DNA of 64,000 nt, from NCBI GenBank assembly GCA_014529385.2, contig CM043962.1, positions 36,299,598-36,363,597 of the forward strand. Direction: 5' to 3'. The first letter of the stretch is position 1. Every line of letters begins with the position of its first letter. Made by a program: the position numbers and the translations under genes. The DNA is from Adiantum capillus-veneris. Lineage: Eukaryota > Streptophyta > Polypodiopsida > Polypodiales > Pteridaceae. Positions 49,216 through 60,399 of this stretch are shown here, piece after piece. Below the pieces are notes generated by a model. It was given only the letters and a program-made list of their open reading frames with translations. It was not told the origin of the DNA and searched no databases.

Positions 49216-49403
49216 ACTTCCAAGCCAGCTCCCCCTCCACCTGACACCGCTTAGGTTTTGATCTTGTTCTTACCCTTTTTCCTTCCCCTTTAATGGACCC
49301 TCGGTCCCTAGCTGATATGTATCTAAGGCCTTCACCCCACAAGAACAGATGTAATGTTTTGTTTTGGTTCCATGGGTCATATATGACCCTGTGGACGATA
49401 ATT

Positions 49404-49528
<125 letters not shown>

Positions 49529-49534
49529 AGCCAA

Positions 49535-49720
49535 GCGCTAGCACTCATTATTGGTCAAGCAATAGGGCTTGTTTTTCCAGTAATGACCAAGCGCTATCGC
49601 TCATTATTGGTCAAGCAATAGGGTTTCTCCGTGCATCTTTCAACAAGCGGTATGCTACGTTTTTTGGAAATTTAGCAAACTACTCAGCTCATCTAAACGA
49701 GCGCTAGGTGCTCATTGACA
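49535..49720 (+). repeat. Short direct repeats around GCGCTAGCACTCATT
   Basis: AAGCGCTAGCACTCATTATTGG and its variant at about 49590 are each followed by GGTCAAGCAATAGGG, and a third, shorter version GAGCGCTAGGTGCTCATTG lies near 49699. They form a small, imperfect direct-repeat cluster. Confidence 0.7.
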
Positions 49721-49881
49721 TAGGGAGGGAAAGAGAGATATGGGGAGAGGAATCCATGGAGAGGGTGATAAATCTTGGAGAGAAGGAGAGATTGTACCGA
49801 CATGGAGCTCTAGACATTTAGGGAGAAAGGGATTTACTCGCAACAAAAAGGACCTCTCTAGGCTTTTTTGAAGCAAACATT

Positions 49882-50013
49882 GTCTCTCCCTCTCTCTCAC
49901 CCTCCCTCCATCTCGATCTCTCTCGCTTGATTTTAAAGGAAGTGAGCGCTCACTTCCATTAAAATCAAGTGAGAGAGATCGGGATGGAGGGAGGGTGAGA
50001 GAGAGGGAGAGAC
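49882..50013. repeat. 132-bp near-perfect inverted repeat (hairpin)
   Basis: The arms 49882-49947 and 49948-50013 are complementary at 63 of 66 positions with no spacer; the centre is GTGAGC|GCTCAC. The left arm is the only pyrimidine-rich segment in the surrounding purine-rich strand. A transcript would form a 66-bp duplex. Confidence 0.92.
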
Positions 50014-50375
50014 AGTGATAGCTATTAATCTGGAGAGAGTGATTTCTTGAATAATAGGGGGAGAGAAAGAAAAAGATAGAGAGGAGGACACAGGGAGAGA
50101 TATATGGAGGGAAAGAGGAGATGGAGAGGGGAAATATGGAGATAGATATAGAGATGAGACATGGTAACATGGGGAAAGAAATAAGGGGAAAATAAAGAGA
50201 GATTGATAGAGATAGATGAGGGGGAATAACAATAGAGAGAGTGATAGAGAGAAATGTGGGGAAAGTAGGGAGATAGCTAGAGAAGGAGATAGAGAGAGAT
50301 GAGGGAAAAAGAGGGACACACACACACACAGAGGAAGGAATGCAACGATAGAAAAGGAGAGAGAGGGGAACAGAT

Positions 50376-50527
<152 letters not shown>

Positions 50528-50728
50528 AGAACAAGGGAGAGATTGATATATCAAAGAGAGGGAGTGATAGAGAGAGAAAGAGAAATAGAGGGAGAGGGTG
50601 ATAGATATCTGGAGAGATAGAAGAGAAGAAAAAGGAAGCATTCATAGAGGTGGAGATAGAGAAAAGAGGGAGTGAGAGTGAGTGAGAGAAGATAGATAGA
50701 ACACTAGGCAAAAGAGGGATATTGAAAA

Positions 50729-50786
<58 letters not shown>

Positions 50787-51531
50787 ATAGAGAGAGGGAG
50801 AAATAGAGAAAGATAAATGGAGAGAGAGAGAGAGAGAGAACATAGGGGGGGAAAGGAGAGAGATAGAGAAATCAATAGAGAGAGAGAGAGAGAACATAGG
50901 GGGGAAAAGGAGAGAGATAGAGAAATCAATAGAGATAGGGAGAAATAGAGAAAGATAAATGGAGTGTGATAGAGATAGAGACAGAGAAAGGGAGAGAGAG
51001 ATGGATAGGGATGATAAAGTGGTTAAGAAAAAGAGGGAGAGTGACAACGGAAGGTGTGGGGGAGGTAGGTAGCGAGACAGTGAGAAAGAATGAGAAATTG
51101 CAAGAGTTGGATGGGGAGAGTGATGATAGAGGTATAGGAATAGTCAAAGGGTAGAGAAAAAGGGACGCAAAGGGAGTTAAAAAGTGTATTGACAAAGATA
51201 AATAGAGAATGATTTAGAATGATAGTGGTGCAGTGGGAATAGAGGAGGAATTGAAACTAGTTAGTGCTTGACAAACATTCATAAGACAATGTGGGCAATT
51301 CGTCGTTTACCAAGGGTGGTTGGGATCTAAAGTAGGAAAATGCAAAAAAGAATCTAAAGAACACACGAATAGGTGCTATTTCACCATCCTTTTGGGGTGT
51401 TCGAACATGGGAAAAAGAGGATGATAATGCACACGGTCCAGGTTCAAAGGCACAAATCATGTGGTTTTGCAATGACAGTGTGGATCACACGTGGCACATG
51501 TGTAACACAATCACACAAAGCCCTGCAATAG

Positions 51532-51924
51532 TTAAAAGGAACAAATAGTGGAAAAAGGATTAAATATGACTGCTTCAAAGTTGTTGGCAAGAATCACCAA
51601 TGCATAACTCGACTCTAGCAAGGATTTCACCGTGCCACAAGGCCATAATGCAATGTTAGCACAACTATAGACTAGCTTCTCAATGTCATATTGATGGAAT
51701 CTTTTACCATTCCATATCAACATATTTTCCACTCTACGTATGATGTATATAAAGTCTCCTTTTTTGACACCTAAATCTCTTGTCCTTACAAAAAATTTCA
51801 ACCTATCAAGATGCACATTGTCATTTGCATGGAGAGTCGCCTTAAAGACTTGGCGTGTTAACTTTGGAAAACCTAGGTAGCCCTTTGGAGTTCTATAAGT
51901 GTGATATTTGATACAAATATTCAA
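51532..51924 (-). CDS. 130-codon ORF, function unknown, coding status doubtful
   Basis: An open frame starts MNICIKYHTYRTPKGYL and contains a basic, mixed-charge middle (LKFFVRTRDLGVKKGDF) and RRVENMLIWNGKRFH. It has no signal peptide, membrane helix or domain that I recognise. The composition looks protein-like, unlike the polypurine frames nearby. It could be a fragment of a transposon protein or the exon of a gene; no promoter or neighbour supports either. Confidence 0.3.
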   Translation of the reverse strand: MNICIKYHTYRTPKGYLGFPKLTRQVFKATLHANDNVHLDRLKFFVRTRDLGVKKGDFIYIIRRVENMLIWNGKRFHQYDIEKLVYSCANIALWPCGTVKSLLESSYALVILANNFEAVIFNPFSTICSF

Positions 51925-52628
51925 TTCATTGAAATTACTCGTTTAAAATTGTTGCTTGCCTTGCATTTGAACAGGGAATAAAGTAATAATAAAATAATAT
52001 ATACTCGTTTAGAACCGAGCAGTGACGGTAGATTAGAATTAGTGACTTCTGTACAAAGTGGCATTCAAAGGTTGTATAAGAGATACATATGATTATATCT
52101 CTTGTCTTTCATGGAAAATCATTTTTCTCTCGTCCTCCTCTTTCGATATAATTTGCATCTTACTTAGCTCTCTAGCTCCTTTAGTTCCAAAGCTCTATCG
52201 ACGATAAGATCTCACTTAACTCAGAATACTTAAAAACTCTTGTCAATAATTTGTGCTCTTATGGAGATAATCATGAGTATTACATGTCAATACAGTTTCT
52301 TTGCATAGTTTGCAACCATCACAGTGTTACACTTCCTATGATGGATCTATCATTTAACTTACTATATGTATAATTGTCTATTTGGGATGGTGGCCATTGA
52401 CATAGTTCCTCATTGATTAAAAAGAAATTACACACTACTTACGTTAAGATATCATGCTAGGAATTCTTTTTGTTTCTCTCAAAAATAGCCACCAAAAACT
52501 TGGCACCTATTTTTTGCAAAAAAGTAACCTCGTAAGCCTACAATGCTATCCGAGAAACTCCTAAAGCATAAACAACTCCACTTTTGTAAGCAAGAAAATA
52601 CAAGTGTATAAAGCAAGTGAGAACAAGT

Positions 52629-52630
<2 letters not shown>

Positions 52631-52680
<50 letters not shown>
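52631..52680. repeat. (TC)n microsatellite
   Basis: About 25 CT units; no LINE-type end precedes it. Confidence 0.95.
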
Positions 52681-52683
<3 letters not shown>

Positions 52684-53108
52684 GTCGCAGTGCAGCACCC
52701 TTGAGCGGCCCTCCCTGTCCTCTTGCCAGCTCGACACTAAAATGGTGGAGGAAATGAGAGCAGTAAGGTGTGGATGCACTTGATGCAACTACATCGATGG
52801 AATATGTAGTGGTAACGATGAAGTGATGTGCCCAATGCATGCATGATGAGCTCAAGCATACCCAACTGCCTCATGACCATCTAACCAAGATTCTTGAGGT
52901 ATGAATTTTCTATTACTTTTTACCAGACTTGACTAACAATTAATCCATGTTGAGATTTGCTAGGAGCACAAGAGAAGGGACCATTCTATGAGACTCATGT
53001 GAAATAGGTAGATGTCAATGAGACAAGTGACTGGTTGTACATGCTACAATGATGCCGCAACATAGGGCACCCATGAAAAGTACCCAAATTTTTGCACTCA
53101 GAATATAA
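52681..53108. other. Pre-insertion flank of the copia element
   Basis: No gene seen. The sequence up to TCAAG at 53109-53113 continues, across the copia insertion, at 57188. Confidence 0.5.
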
Positions 53109-53113
53109 TCAAG

Positions 53114-53340
53114 TGTTGGAATTAGGGTTGCAGAGAAACGCACACAGCTTGGAGAAGACGAAGGAAGCTCAAGGCACACAATAGAGAGTGTATTACTTAG
53201 TGTGCAATGGAAAGATAGATAGCCCTAGAGTGATGGACGTATATACAATGCTCGGGGGGAAAAACCTCCTAAAGAGGGAAAACATGCCCCAGCGGTCCTA
53301 GTGTGTTCACACACATCACTACCACATGTATATGGTAACA
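53114..53340 (-). repeat. 3' LTR of the copia element
   Basis: Minus-strand ends TGTTACCATATAC and ATTCCAACA. It is adjacent on the inside to a polypurine tract and on the outside to TCAAG. Confidence 0.93.
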
Positions 53341-53341
53341 A

Positions 53342-53355
53342 ATCCCCCCTGGAGT
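53342..53355 (-). promoter_or_regulatory. Polypurine tract of the copia element
   Basis: The minus strand reads ACTCCAGGGGGGAT immediately before the 3' LTR. Confidence 0.75.
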
Positions 53356-53414
53356 GATGCGGTGACAGGAGCTGACACATGAGTAAAGGGAAGTGCCATG
53401 CCCTGAGGACATGA

Positions 53415-54600
53415 TCAGTCCACAAAGGGGAGTAAGCCCAAAGCTTTGCGGAAAGCTTCAAGCTTCTCACGAGACAATGCATTTTTTAAAAGATCTGCAA
53501 GGTTGTCCTGTGTTGGCACATAAGCCAAACTGATCTCTCCTGCTGAGAGCCTCTCCCTGACATAGTGGTAATGCACCTCAATGTGCTTTGTGCGAGCATG
53601 AAATGGGTTCCTCGCAACTGCCAATGCGCTCTGACTGTCAGTGTAGATAGTGTTGGAAGTGTCCTGTCCAACATTCAAATCAGCCATAAGGCGTCTGAGC
53701 CATACACACTCAACCGTAGCTGTGAAGACTGCCCTGTACTCAGCCTCACAACTCGAAGTGTCCACAATAGGTTGCTTCTTGCTCAACCATGATATAAATG
53801 AACTGCCAAGCATGAAACAAAAACCACTTGTGGACACTCGCATGTCAAAACAACCAGCCCAATCTAGGTCTGAAAAATCATGTAAGTCTGGCGGCAATGA
53901 TCCCCCCTTGGGATAAAACAAGCCAAGATGTAAAGTGCCACTAAGGTAGCGGAAAATCCTCTTGATAGTCTTCCAATGCTTAGACCCTAGGCTATGCATA
54001 AATTTGCTGACCTATGAGACTGCAAACTGAATATCTGGCCTCGTGTTGCATACATAAATGAGGCAGCCAACAGCAGTTTGATAAAGAGTGACATCAGCAG
54101 GATCACCAGCATCATGTAGACTCAACTTCAAACCTATTTCCATGGGAGTGGCAATAGGTTTGCAATCCTCAAGTCCAAACTTACATAGCAATGTTCTATG
54201 TAACTTTTCTGACACGAGGCAATACCACCATCACACTGCTTAATCTGTATACCCAAGTAATGATGCAACAGCCCCAAATCTTCCATATCTTGAAAGTAGC
54301 ATTCAAATCAGCCTTAAATTCAGCAATATGTCTCTCATTTGGTCAAGTGATCAACAAATCATCCACATAAAGAACCACAATGAGAAGTACATCACCCTCA
54401 CGCTTTACATACAATGTGCTTTCTGTTGGACTGTTACAAAAACCTTGTTTGACCAAATGAGCGTCAGCTTTCCCATACTAAGCACGAGGAGATTGCTTCA
54501 ACCTGTTTAGTACATAAGTGGCACACATGATGGCCTCGAGCCAAAAAGAATGCGGCAAAGCTTGACTTCTCACCATACATTGTGCCATTTCCGTCAGTGA
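53415..54600 (-). pseudogene. Copia reverse transcriptase (partial) and RNase H
   Basis: The retained part starts at LKQSPRA (about 54506), the Y-G-L-K-Q-A-P-R block of copia polymerases. It continues with DAHLVKQGFCNSPTESTLYV and VVLYVDDLLIT near 54365, an intact YVDD catalytic site. KFGLEDCKPIATPMEIG and YQTAVGCLIYVCNTRPDIQ (54180-54020) end the polymerase. RNase H follows: FSDLDWAGC, SSCEAEYRA and IYTDSQSALAVARNP supply the acidic residues, and YVPTQDNLADLLKN ends the domain. Stops occur near 54460, 54330 and 54012, and frame changes at about 54300-54215. The polymerase fingers are deleted. Confidence 0.85.
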
Positions 54601-55373
54601 CCTGTTTTTCCTCACAGCAACACCGGCACTGTACATTGGTGTTTTATCCCACGACTAGCCAGAAATGCATTAAATTCATGAGACATATACTCCCCCCCTC
54701 GATCGGAACGGAGGGTGCCCATAGCACATTTCGAGACATTTTTAGCCATAGCCAAAAATTGTTTGAAGCACTTAAAAACTTCAGACTTCTCTTTAAGCGG
54801 AAATACCCATGCATGCATGGAGTAATCATCAATGAAAGTCACGAAGTACAGGAAATTGCCCAAGGACGGAGTTTGCATGGGCCCACAAACATCACTATGC
54901 ACAAGCTACAACCTACATGTGGCCTGAACTGAACCATCCTTTGGAAACTTAGAATGCTGCATCTTACCCAAAATACAGCCTTCACAAACATGTTTGACAG
55001 GTGCTTCAAGAGGCGGCAAAGAAGCAACCATATCAGATTTCTGCAAACGCAGCAAACTGGCAAAATTCAAATGACCAAAACGTGCATGCCAAAGTTTTGC
55101 ATCTGAAACAGCCCTTGAATTTGCAACAGCATTTGCAAAATTTTGTCCACACTTGTCATACAAAGTGAGCTTATACAGCCCACGGCACAAAAGGCCAGAT
55201 GCAACAATTTCATCACCAAAACTGAGATCATGAACTGTACATCTATCATCCACAAATTTGACTACAAGTCCAAGTCTACCAAGTGCGGATACAGACAAGA
55301 GATTCTTCTTGATCCCAGGTACATAAAGTGCATCAACAAGTGCGAAGGAACTGCCATTTGCAGCAGTAAGCAC
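54507..55373 (-). pseudogene. Copia pre-integrase and integrase core, truncated
   Basis: The start ALYVPGIKKNLLSVSAL is the post-protease segment. KLWHARFGHLNFASLLRLQ and CEGCILGKM form the H-H-C-C zinc-binding pre-integrase domain. After a stop at 54906, HSDVCGPMQTPSLG and FVTFIDDYS begin the DDE core, with LRSDRGGEYMSHEF giving the second acid and its flank. NRSLTEMAQCMVRSQALPHS and CATYVLNR follow in another frame and end at the deletion junction. The catalytic core is nearly complete, but the C-terminal DNA-binding part is missing. Confidence 0.85.
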
Positions 55374-55388
55374 AATCTTTCCAACTCC

Positions 55389-56604
55389 CTAAACCAGATA
55401 AGAGCCATTGTTGGCACAAGTGACTGAATTCCCATGAGGGACAGACTCGAGAGAGGTAAACAATTCACGATGTGAGGTAATGTGCTTTGTAGCACCACTG
55501 TCGAAATACCACACATGTGAATTTGCAGCAACTGACAAGCATGCATCATGGACAGCACAATTGTAAGTGCACTCTGCGCTAAAAGCCCATTCTGCATCAA
55601 CATCAGCAACACAGTCTCCTTTCACAGAAGACTCAACAATGGTTGCATTTGTAGTGGAAGCAGCATTTGCAATGGAACCACCCTCTTTCTTCTTAGCCTC
55701 TTTGGCCTTCAACTTAGGACATGACTTGATCAAGTGATCATTAGCTTTACAATAATGGCAACGCATCTTCTTTTTTCCCTTATCACCAGAATTTCCAGAC
55801 GAATTACTGCCAACAGAAGCATTAGGAATAGAATTTTTGCCACTCGCAGCAAAACCATAAGAAGTGGCTGCATTGTTGTTACCACCCTTTCTTTGAGAAG
55901 CAATAAAAGCCTGTTCAACTGCACGCTGCCTAGTCCTGTTTTTTCTGGAAAGTGACTCTTGCAACAGCAATGTGCATAATGCATCAAACTTGACAACTTC
56001 TGGATTTCCTTGGGTCATAAGTCTCCAAGTACTAGCAAAAGTCTGGTAAGAATCTGGTAAGGCATCAAGAACAGTCTGCAGAAGGAACTGTCTGAAATGA
56101 CTTCTCCTGCAGAAATAAGTTGCTCATTGATATCCTTGACACTAGCCAGGAAAGTGTCCATATCATTTTCCTCATGCATAATCTTCGACTCCACCTCTTT
56201 ATGTAGCAAAGCAATTTTAGCCTCATTGCGGCTTGCATAAAGACCATCCAAAATATCCCAAGCCTGTTTTGCAGATTTTGTTGAACGGATGTGAGGACAA
56301 TGGTGCGCTTCACAGACAACGCAATCAATGCATGAGTCTGCGCATCCTTAACATCCCAACGAGCTTGTTCTGCCATAGGCAAAATAACTCTAACAGTAGC
56401 AATCCTTGCAGCAAGACCTGCAACATCCTCAACATCGCCTACATCCTCAGAACCGGGACGTACATCAATGCCCTGCACAATATTCCAGACGCCCTTTGAC
56501 ACAAGAACGTGTTGCATCATATAATCCCACATAGGGTAATCGTCCCCATCCAACCTGTCCTCAGCAGCAAACATCTTGAACACATCTGTGTTGTTGTCAG
56601 CCAT
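55389..56604 (-). pseudogene. Copia Gag and protease
   Basis: The ATG at 56604 opens MADNNTDVFKMF, then LDGDDYPMWDYMMQHVL, the copia Gag start (W-x-x-M core). After frame changes at about 56260 and 56035 come EVESKIMHEENDMDTFLASV and ESLSRKNRTRQRAVEQAFIA, then the zinc knuckle CHYCKANDHLIKSC (about 55770) and the protease site WYFDSGATKHIT (about 55500), with D-S-G intact. The protease frame meets a stop at 55389. The leader between the primer site and ATG is about 330 nt. Confidence 0.85.
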
Positions 56605-56934
56605 GGTAAATGTTGCATTTGATGTGAAAACTGCCCAAAAATAGGAGAAACGAAGCGGGAACAACACGTGCTATATAGCACAAACTGTAGAAGACTATAA
56701 GGCACCTGTTATGCAGAAAACGACACACTCTGCACAAAATGACGAATAGCCTGTGCAAACTTGGCTGTAGTGGAAACGGAGCCCGAAATGAGCCCGAACC
56801 AAAATCTGAGCAGACTTAGCTCTACAGCTCACCCAAAATTTTTGTCGACCTGCAAATGCTCGCCAAAGCTCACTAAAATCGGAGAAAGTGAGCAGGCGTA
56901 TACTGGAGTAGCTAGCAACTAAGCCCGGGAGGAT

Positions 56935-56952
56935 GCAACCTACTCTGATACC
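56935..56952 (-). promoter_or_regulatory. Copia primer-binding site (initiator tRNA-Met)
   Basis: The minus strand reads TGGTATCAGAGTAGGTTG, beginning with the TGGTATCAGAG core shared by plant copia elements, three bases from the LTR. Confidence 0.88.
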
Positions 56953-56955
56953 AAT

Positions 56956-57182
56956 TGTTGGAATTAGGGTTGCAAAGAAACGCACACAGCTTGGAGAAGA
57001 GGAAGGAAGCTCAAGGCACATAATAGAGAGTGTATTACTTAGTGTGCAATGGAAAGATAGATAGCCATAGAGTGATCGGCGTATATACAATGCTCGGGGG
57101 GGAAAACCTCCTAAAGAGGGAAAAAATGCCCCGGTGGTCCTAGTGTGTTCACACACATCACTACCACATGTATATGGTAATA
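56956..57182 (-). repeat. 5' LTR of the copia element
   Basis: It matches the 3' LTR over its full 227 bp. The outer end reads TATTACC instead of TGTTACC, a substitution in the terminal TG. Confidence 0.92.
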
Positions 57183-57428
57183 TCAAGGACATGCGTAACA
57201 TGATCATTGCTAGTCAGCATATTGAAAAGGATGTGGAAGACTTGCTGCATTTGAATGTATGACATGTTTAGTGTTATGAATGTTTTGATGTCATGAATGC
57301 AACTGCTTGTCTTCTTTCTTGATGATTTTGTTGATAAGTAGAGTGACAATAGTATTTTTGGTTTTAGAAAATGTATGAGCTTCCAAATAGCTAGCAATTG
57401 GTAATCACATTGAACAAGGCCATTGTTG

Positions 57429-57815
57429 TTAGGGTAGAGGGGCCAGTAAGGGTACATTTAACTTGCGCACAATAGATTTCCTCACTCCATGGCCAATTTT
57501 GGGTTGCAAGGGGTGCAAAAGATGCGCATTGCATAGGGCTTTCAGAGGACATAGGTGGCTCCAAAGCTACCCTTGCGCAAAACATTTGCGACAGGTTGGC
57601 ACGACATTCAATGCAAAAATCGATCATCGAGACATTTGAGACGACGAGGTGCCAAAACAAGGATACAGTCAATCCGGGTTTGAACCAGGGTTTCAGCGAA
57701 TGGCATGACCCCACATCACCTCGCCTAAGCCAACAACCCAAATGCCACTGTGCTTCTTTCGAGGGGTGTCGTGTGTTATTATTGGCACCCGTCTCGCTAT
57801 TGGCCCCTCTACCCT
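57429..57815. mobile_element. Small inverted-repeat element (MITE-like)
   Basis: The left end TTAGGGTAGAGGGGCCAGTA and the minus-strand reading of the right end CTAGGGTAGAGGGGCCAATA match over about 17 nt and enclose some 385 bp. The 116-residue minus-strand frame inside has no recognised domain. A target duplication cannot be fixed by eye. Confidence 0.5.
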
Positions 57816-58340
57816 AGGTAAAGTGAGTTTGAAGATAGAGGCTATGGAAGGAAGGAAAGCCTTCAATTTCCTTTTATAACGATCCTGTAGGTATACATTC
57901 TTCAATATCTAGAGGCGTTTTGAAATTGATTAGAATGTCATGTAGTTGCATTGTGTGATTAAGATTATTTTATTTGTGACATAAAGGCATCCTAGTCTCA
58001 AATGTTTTTGATGCTATAATAATTAAACTTCATCTTTGGTATCTCCTCATAAGAATCAAGATATGCTATTAATTTGATAAAAGGGCTTGCTCATACCTAG
58101 ACTTTACCTCATGCTTGGCTTTCAACATAGAATGAGTGTGTTGATTACAATGAGTGTATTGATTACATGATAAATGATAGTGTAAAATACCATTGTTAGT
58201 AGTGATTGTGAGATGATTTAAGGGGTTGTTTATTCTTTTGAAAACTTGGGTGTAGTCTTGCAATTAGGAGAGTCTCTCAAAGACAAGGAAGAGGGTCTTG
58301 GGCTCGCGATCCTCTATGCAATGATCGAGTGTCCTATATG
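57816..58340. other. Spacer, no gene seen
   Basis: AT-rich; the only structure is a small ATGAGTGT(G/A)TTGATTACA direct repeat at about 58131-58165. Confidence 0.5.
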
Positions 58341-58789
58341 TCAGTCATCACAAAGGACTTTGATGACAATGACCTTTGTGGTGATTAGAGCACCCACTTG
58401 CACTTTTGCAACTTGCTCCAAGTAATAAAGAATGTCTGAAGAGACTTGCTCGATTATTTTGTTGCTCGGAAATACTTGCTCGCCAATTTGTGTAACCCAT
58501 AACAATATAAGAAGATACCAGCTCACGCGACCCGTATGCGGCGGATCTCCCTCGCTGTTAACAGCCCGGAGCTCCTTGGCCCTATCCAAACGAGCATGCC
58601 CATTTTTTTTAAGGTGAGCACATCCGTGACCTCAAAGCCCAGGTCTACAAGATTCGCGACCCACTTCTCGGAGAGATGCTTAACCTGCTCCTCGTCGATT
58701 GCCTGCTTATGGGCCTCTTCTTGGCTTGGTACAATATCTTCTTTTGAGCACATGCTTTTACTCCAATCGAAAACAAAAAAACTCATCAC
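58341..58789 (-). pseudogene. Two overlapping minus-strand frames, unrecognised
   Basis: Frames 58789-58523 and 58589-58341 read protein-like, helical sequence (EEQVKHLSEKWVANLVDLGF, KIIEQVSSDILYYLEQVAKV). They overlap by about 67 bp in different frames, so one frameshift may separate two halves of a former ORF. I cannot assign a family. Confidence 0.3.
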
Positions 58790-59038
58790 TTTTGAGTCTC
58801 TTCCTATCTATGCTTGACTTGCTTAGTGGATTTGTCTGCAGGCACATATGCAAGGGAGCAAGGTCGCAAGTGGAAAACGTGCGGGCAGCTCTATGTATCA
58901 TCCTATTGGCTTGGTACAATCTCTTCTGAGCGCACGATTTTAGTCCAATTGGAAACAGGAAAAATTCATCACTTTTGAGTCCCCTTCATTATGCTCTTCC
59001 TGTCTATGCTTGACTTGCTTAGTGGATTTGTCAGAGGA
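58722..59038 (+). repeat. Tandem duplication, period about 187 bp
   Basis: TTGGCTTGGTACAAT begins copies at about 58722 and 58909. Both continue through CATCACTTTTGAGTC to TATGCTTGACTTGCTTAGTG. The second copy has a small insertion (CATTATGCTCT). Confidence 0.85.
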
Positions 59039-59467
59039 TTTGCTATAGCTATGTGGACACAAAACCAGAGGCCTCCATCATCAAGTAAATCTAGCTCTTG
59101 CATGGTAACGTCTGACATAGCTAGCATAGGCATACAATGATCATTTCCCCTTTCTCATATCGTGCAAAAACCTCCAAGAATCTATGTGAGTGTTCACACG
59201 AAACAACATGAAAAATTTGTCAAAAGCAAGAAGCTGGGATGGATAAACACGATCAAGACATACAAACAGACACACATAGTTTTTTAGGCAGCAAGCCAGG
59301 AGTCTACACACATAGTTATCTCTATGAAAGAGTATCTAGGCTCTAAACAAACGATCATATGCAACGAAATTTTTCTAGATCACTCTGTCTTGACTTGTTA
59401 TAAATCTTGGAAAACACCCAAGATTTTTGCATAAATCCCTCTTGTCTGACTACTTTGCCCTTAAAAA

Positions 59468-59716
59468 GCGTGGCCAAGAAAAAGGCTTTTTTTAAGAGTG
59501 CATCATAGTGATTAAAATAACAAAGAATAAGCTACAAACAACTCCAAAGACAATCATCAAAGAGAAATTTCGCTTATCACAGAAGAGATCACTATTGCAG
59601 AATGCTATTGCCATCCCCATTTCTTCAACCAACGGTTTTAAATGGCAATCTTATACAATTTTGCAAGCCCACTCATGAGTACACATATATCTCTCATTTC
59701 TCTATTAACTCTTTCG

Positions 59717-59814
<98 letters not shown>

Positions 59815-60201
59815 GCGTGCACGCACACGCATTGCAAGCTACTACTTTTCTTTGTCATTCATCCACCGACACTCAAACAATCCATCCTTGAAGCAACCCT
59901 CACACATGTCATTACTCTTCAAACACTTAAAAACATGGCCAAGAAAAAGGGCTTTTTTTAAGAGTGCATCATAGTGATTAAAAAAAGAAAGAATAAGCTA
60001 CAAACAACTCCAAACACAATCATCAAAAAGAGATCTTGCTTACCACAAAGAGATCACTATTGGAGAATGCTATTGCCATCCTAGTGTTTGAACACAATCA
60101 TTTCTTCAACCAACGGTTTCAAATGGCAATCTTATACAATTTTCCAAACTCACTCATGAGCACACATATCTCTCTCATTTCCCTATTATTGTTTTCAAAT
60201 G

Positions 60202-60261
<60 letters not shown>

Positions 60262-60345
60262 TGCAAGCTACTACGTTTCTTTGGCATTCATCCACCCACA
60301 CTCAAACAATCCATCCTCGAACATGACATTACCCTTCAAACACTT
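59468..60345 (+). repeat. Tandem duplication of about 0.47 kb with internal (TC)n(AC)n
   Basis: Both copies start GTGGCCAAGAAAAAGG / ATGGCCAAGAAAAAGG (59470, 59936). They share GAGTGCATCATAGTGATT, TTCTTCAACCAACGGTTT and TTGCAAGCTACTAC and carry a (TC)n(AC)n tract of different length (59719-59809 and 60202-60260). Frames through the tracts are artefacts. Confidence 0.9.
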
Positions 60346-60399
60346 AAAAGACACACTAATATTTGATACATCCAAAATGTAGGACACAAACACACAACC

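Larger units (their letters stand above)
53114..57182 (-). mobile_element. Ty1/copia retrotransposon, internally deleted
   Basis: Both LTRs (227 bp each), a primer-binding site complementary to initiator tRNA-Met, a polypurine tract and a TCAAG target duplication (53109-53113 and 57183-57187) delimit a 4,069-bp minus-strand element. Domain order is Gag, protease, integrase, reverse transcriptase, RNase H, with integrase before reverse transcriptase as in copia. Most of pol is in one frame with a few stops. Integrase and reverse transcriptase are joined by a deletion near 54507. The LTRs differ at about 11 of 227 positions by eye. Confidence 0.93.

Noticed and set aside
51532-51924. Confident protein-coding gene at 51.5-51.9 kb
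   Set aside because: The frame looks protein-like but has no recognised domain, promoter or neighbour, so it is listed only as a doubtful ORF.
53565-55955. Plus-strand frames inside the copia element
   Set aside because: They lie opposite well-identified pol domains and have no similarity of their own.
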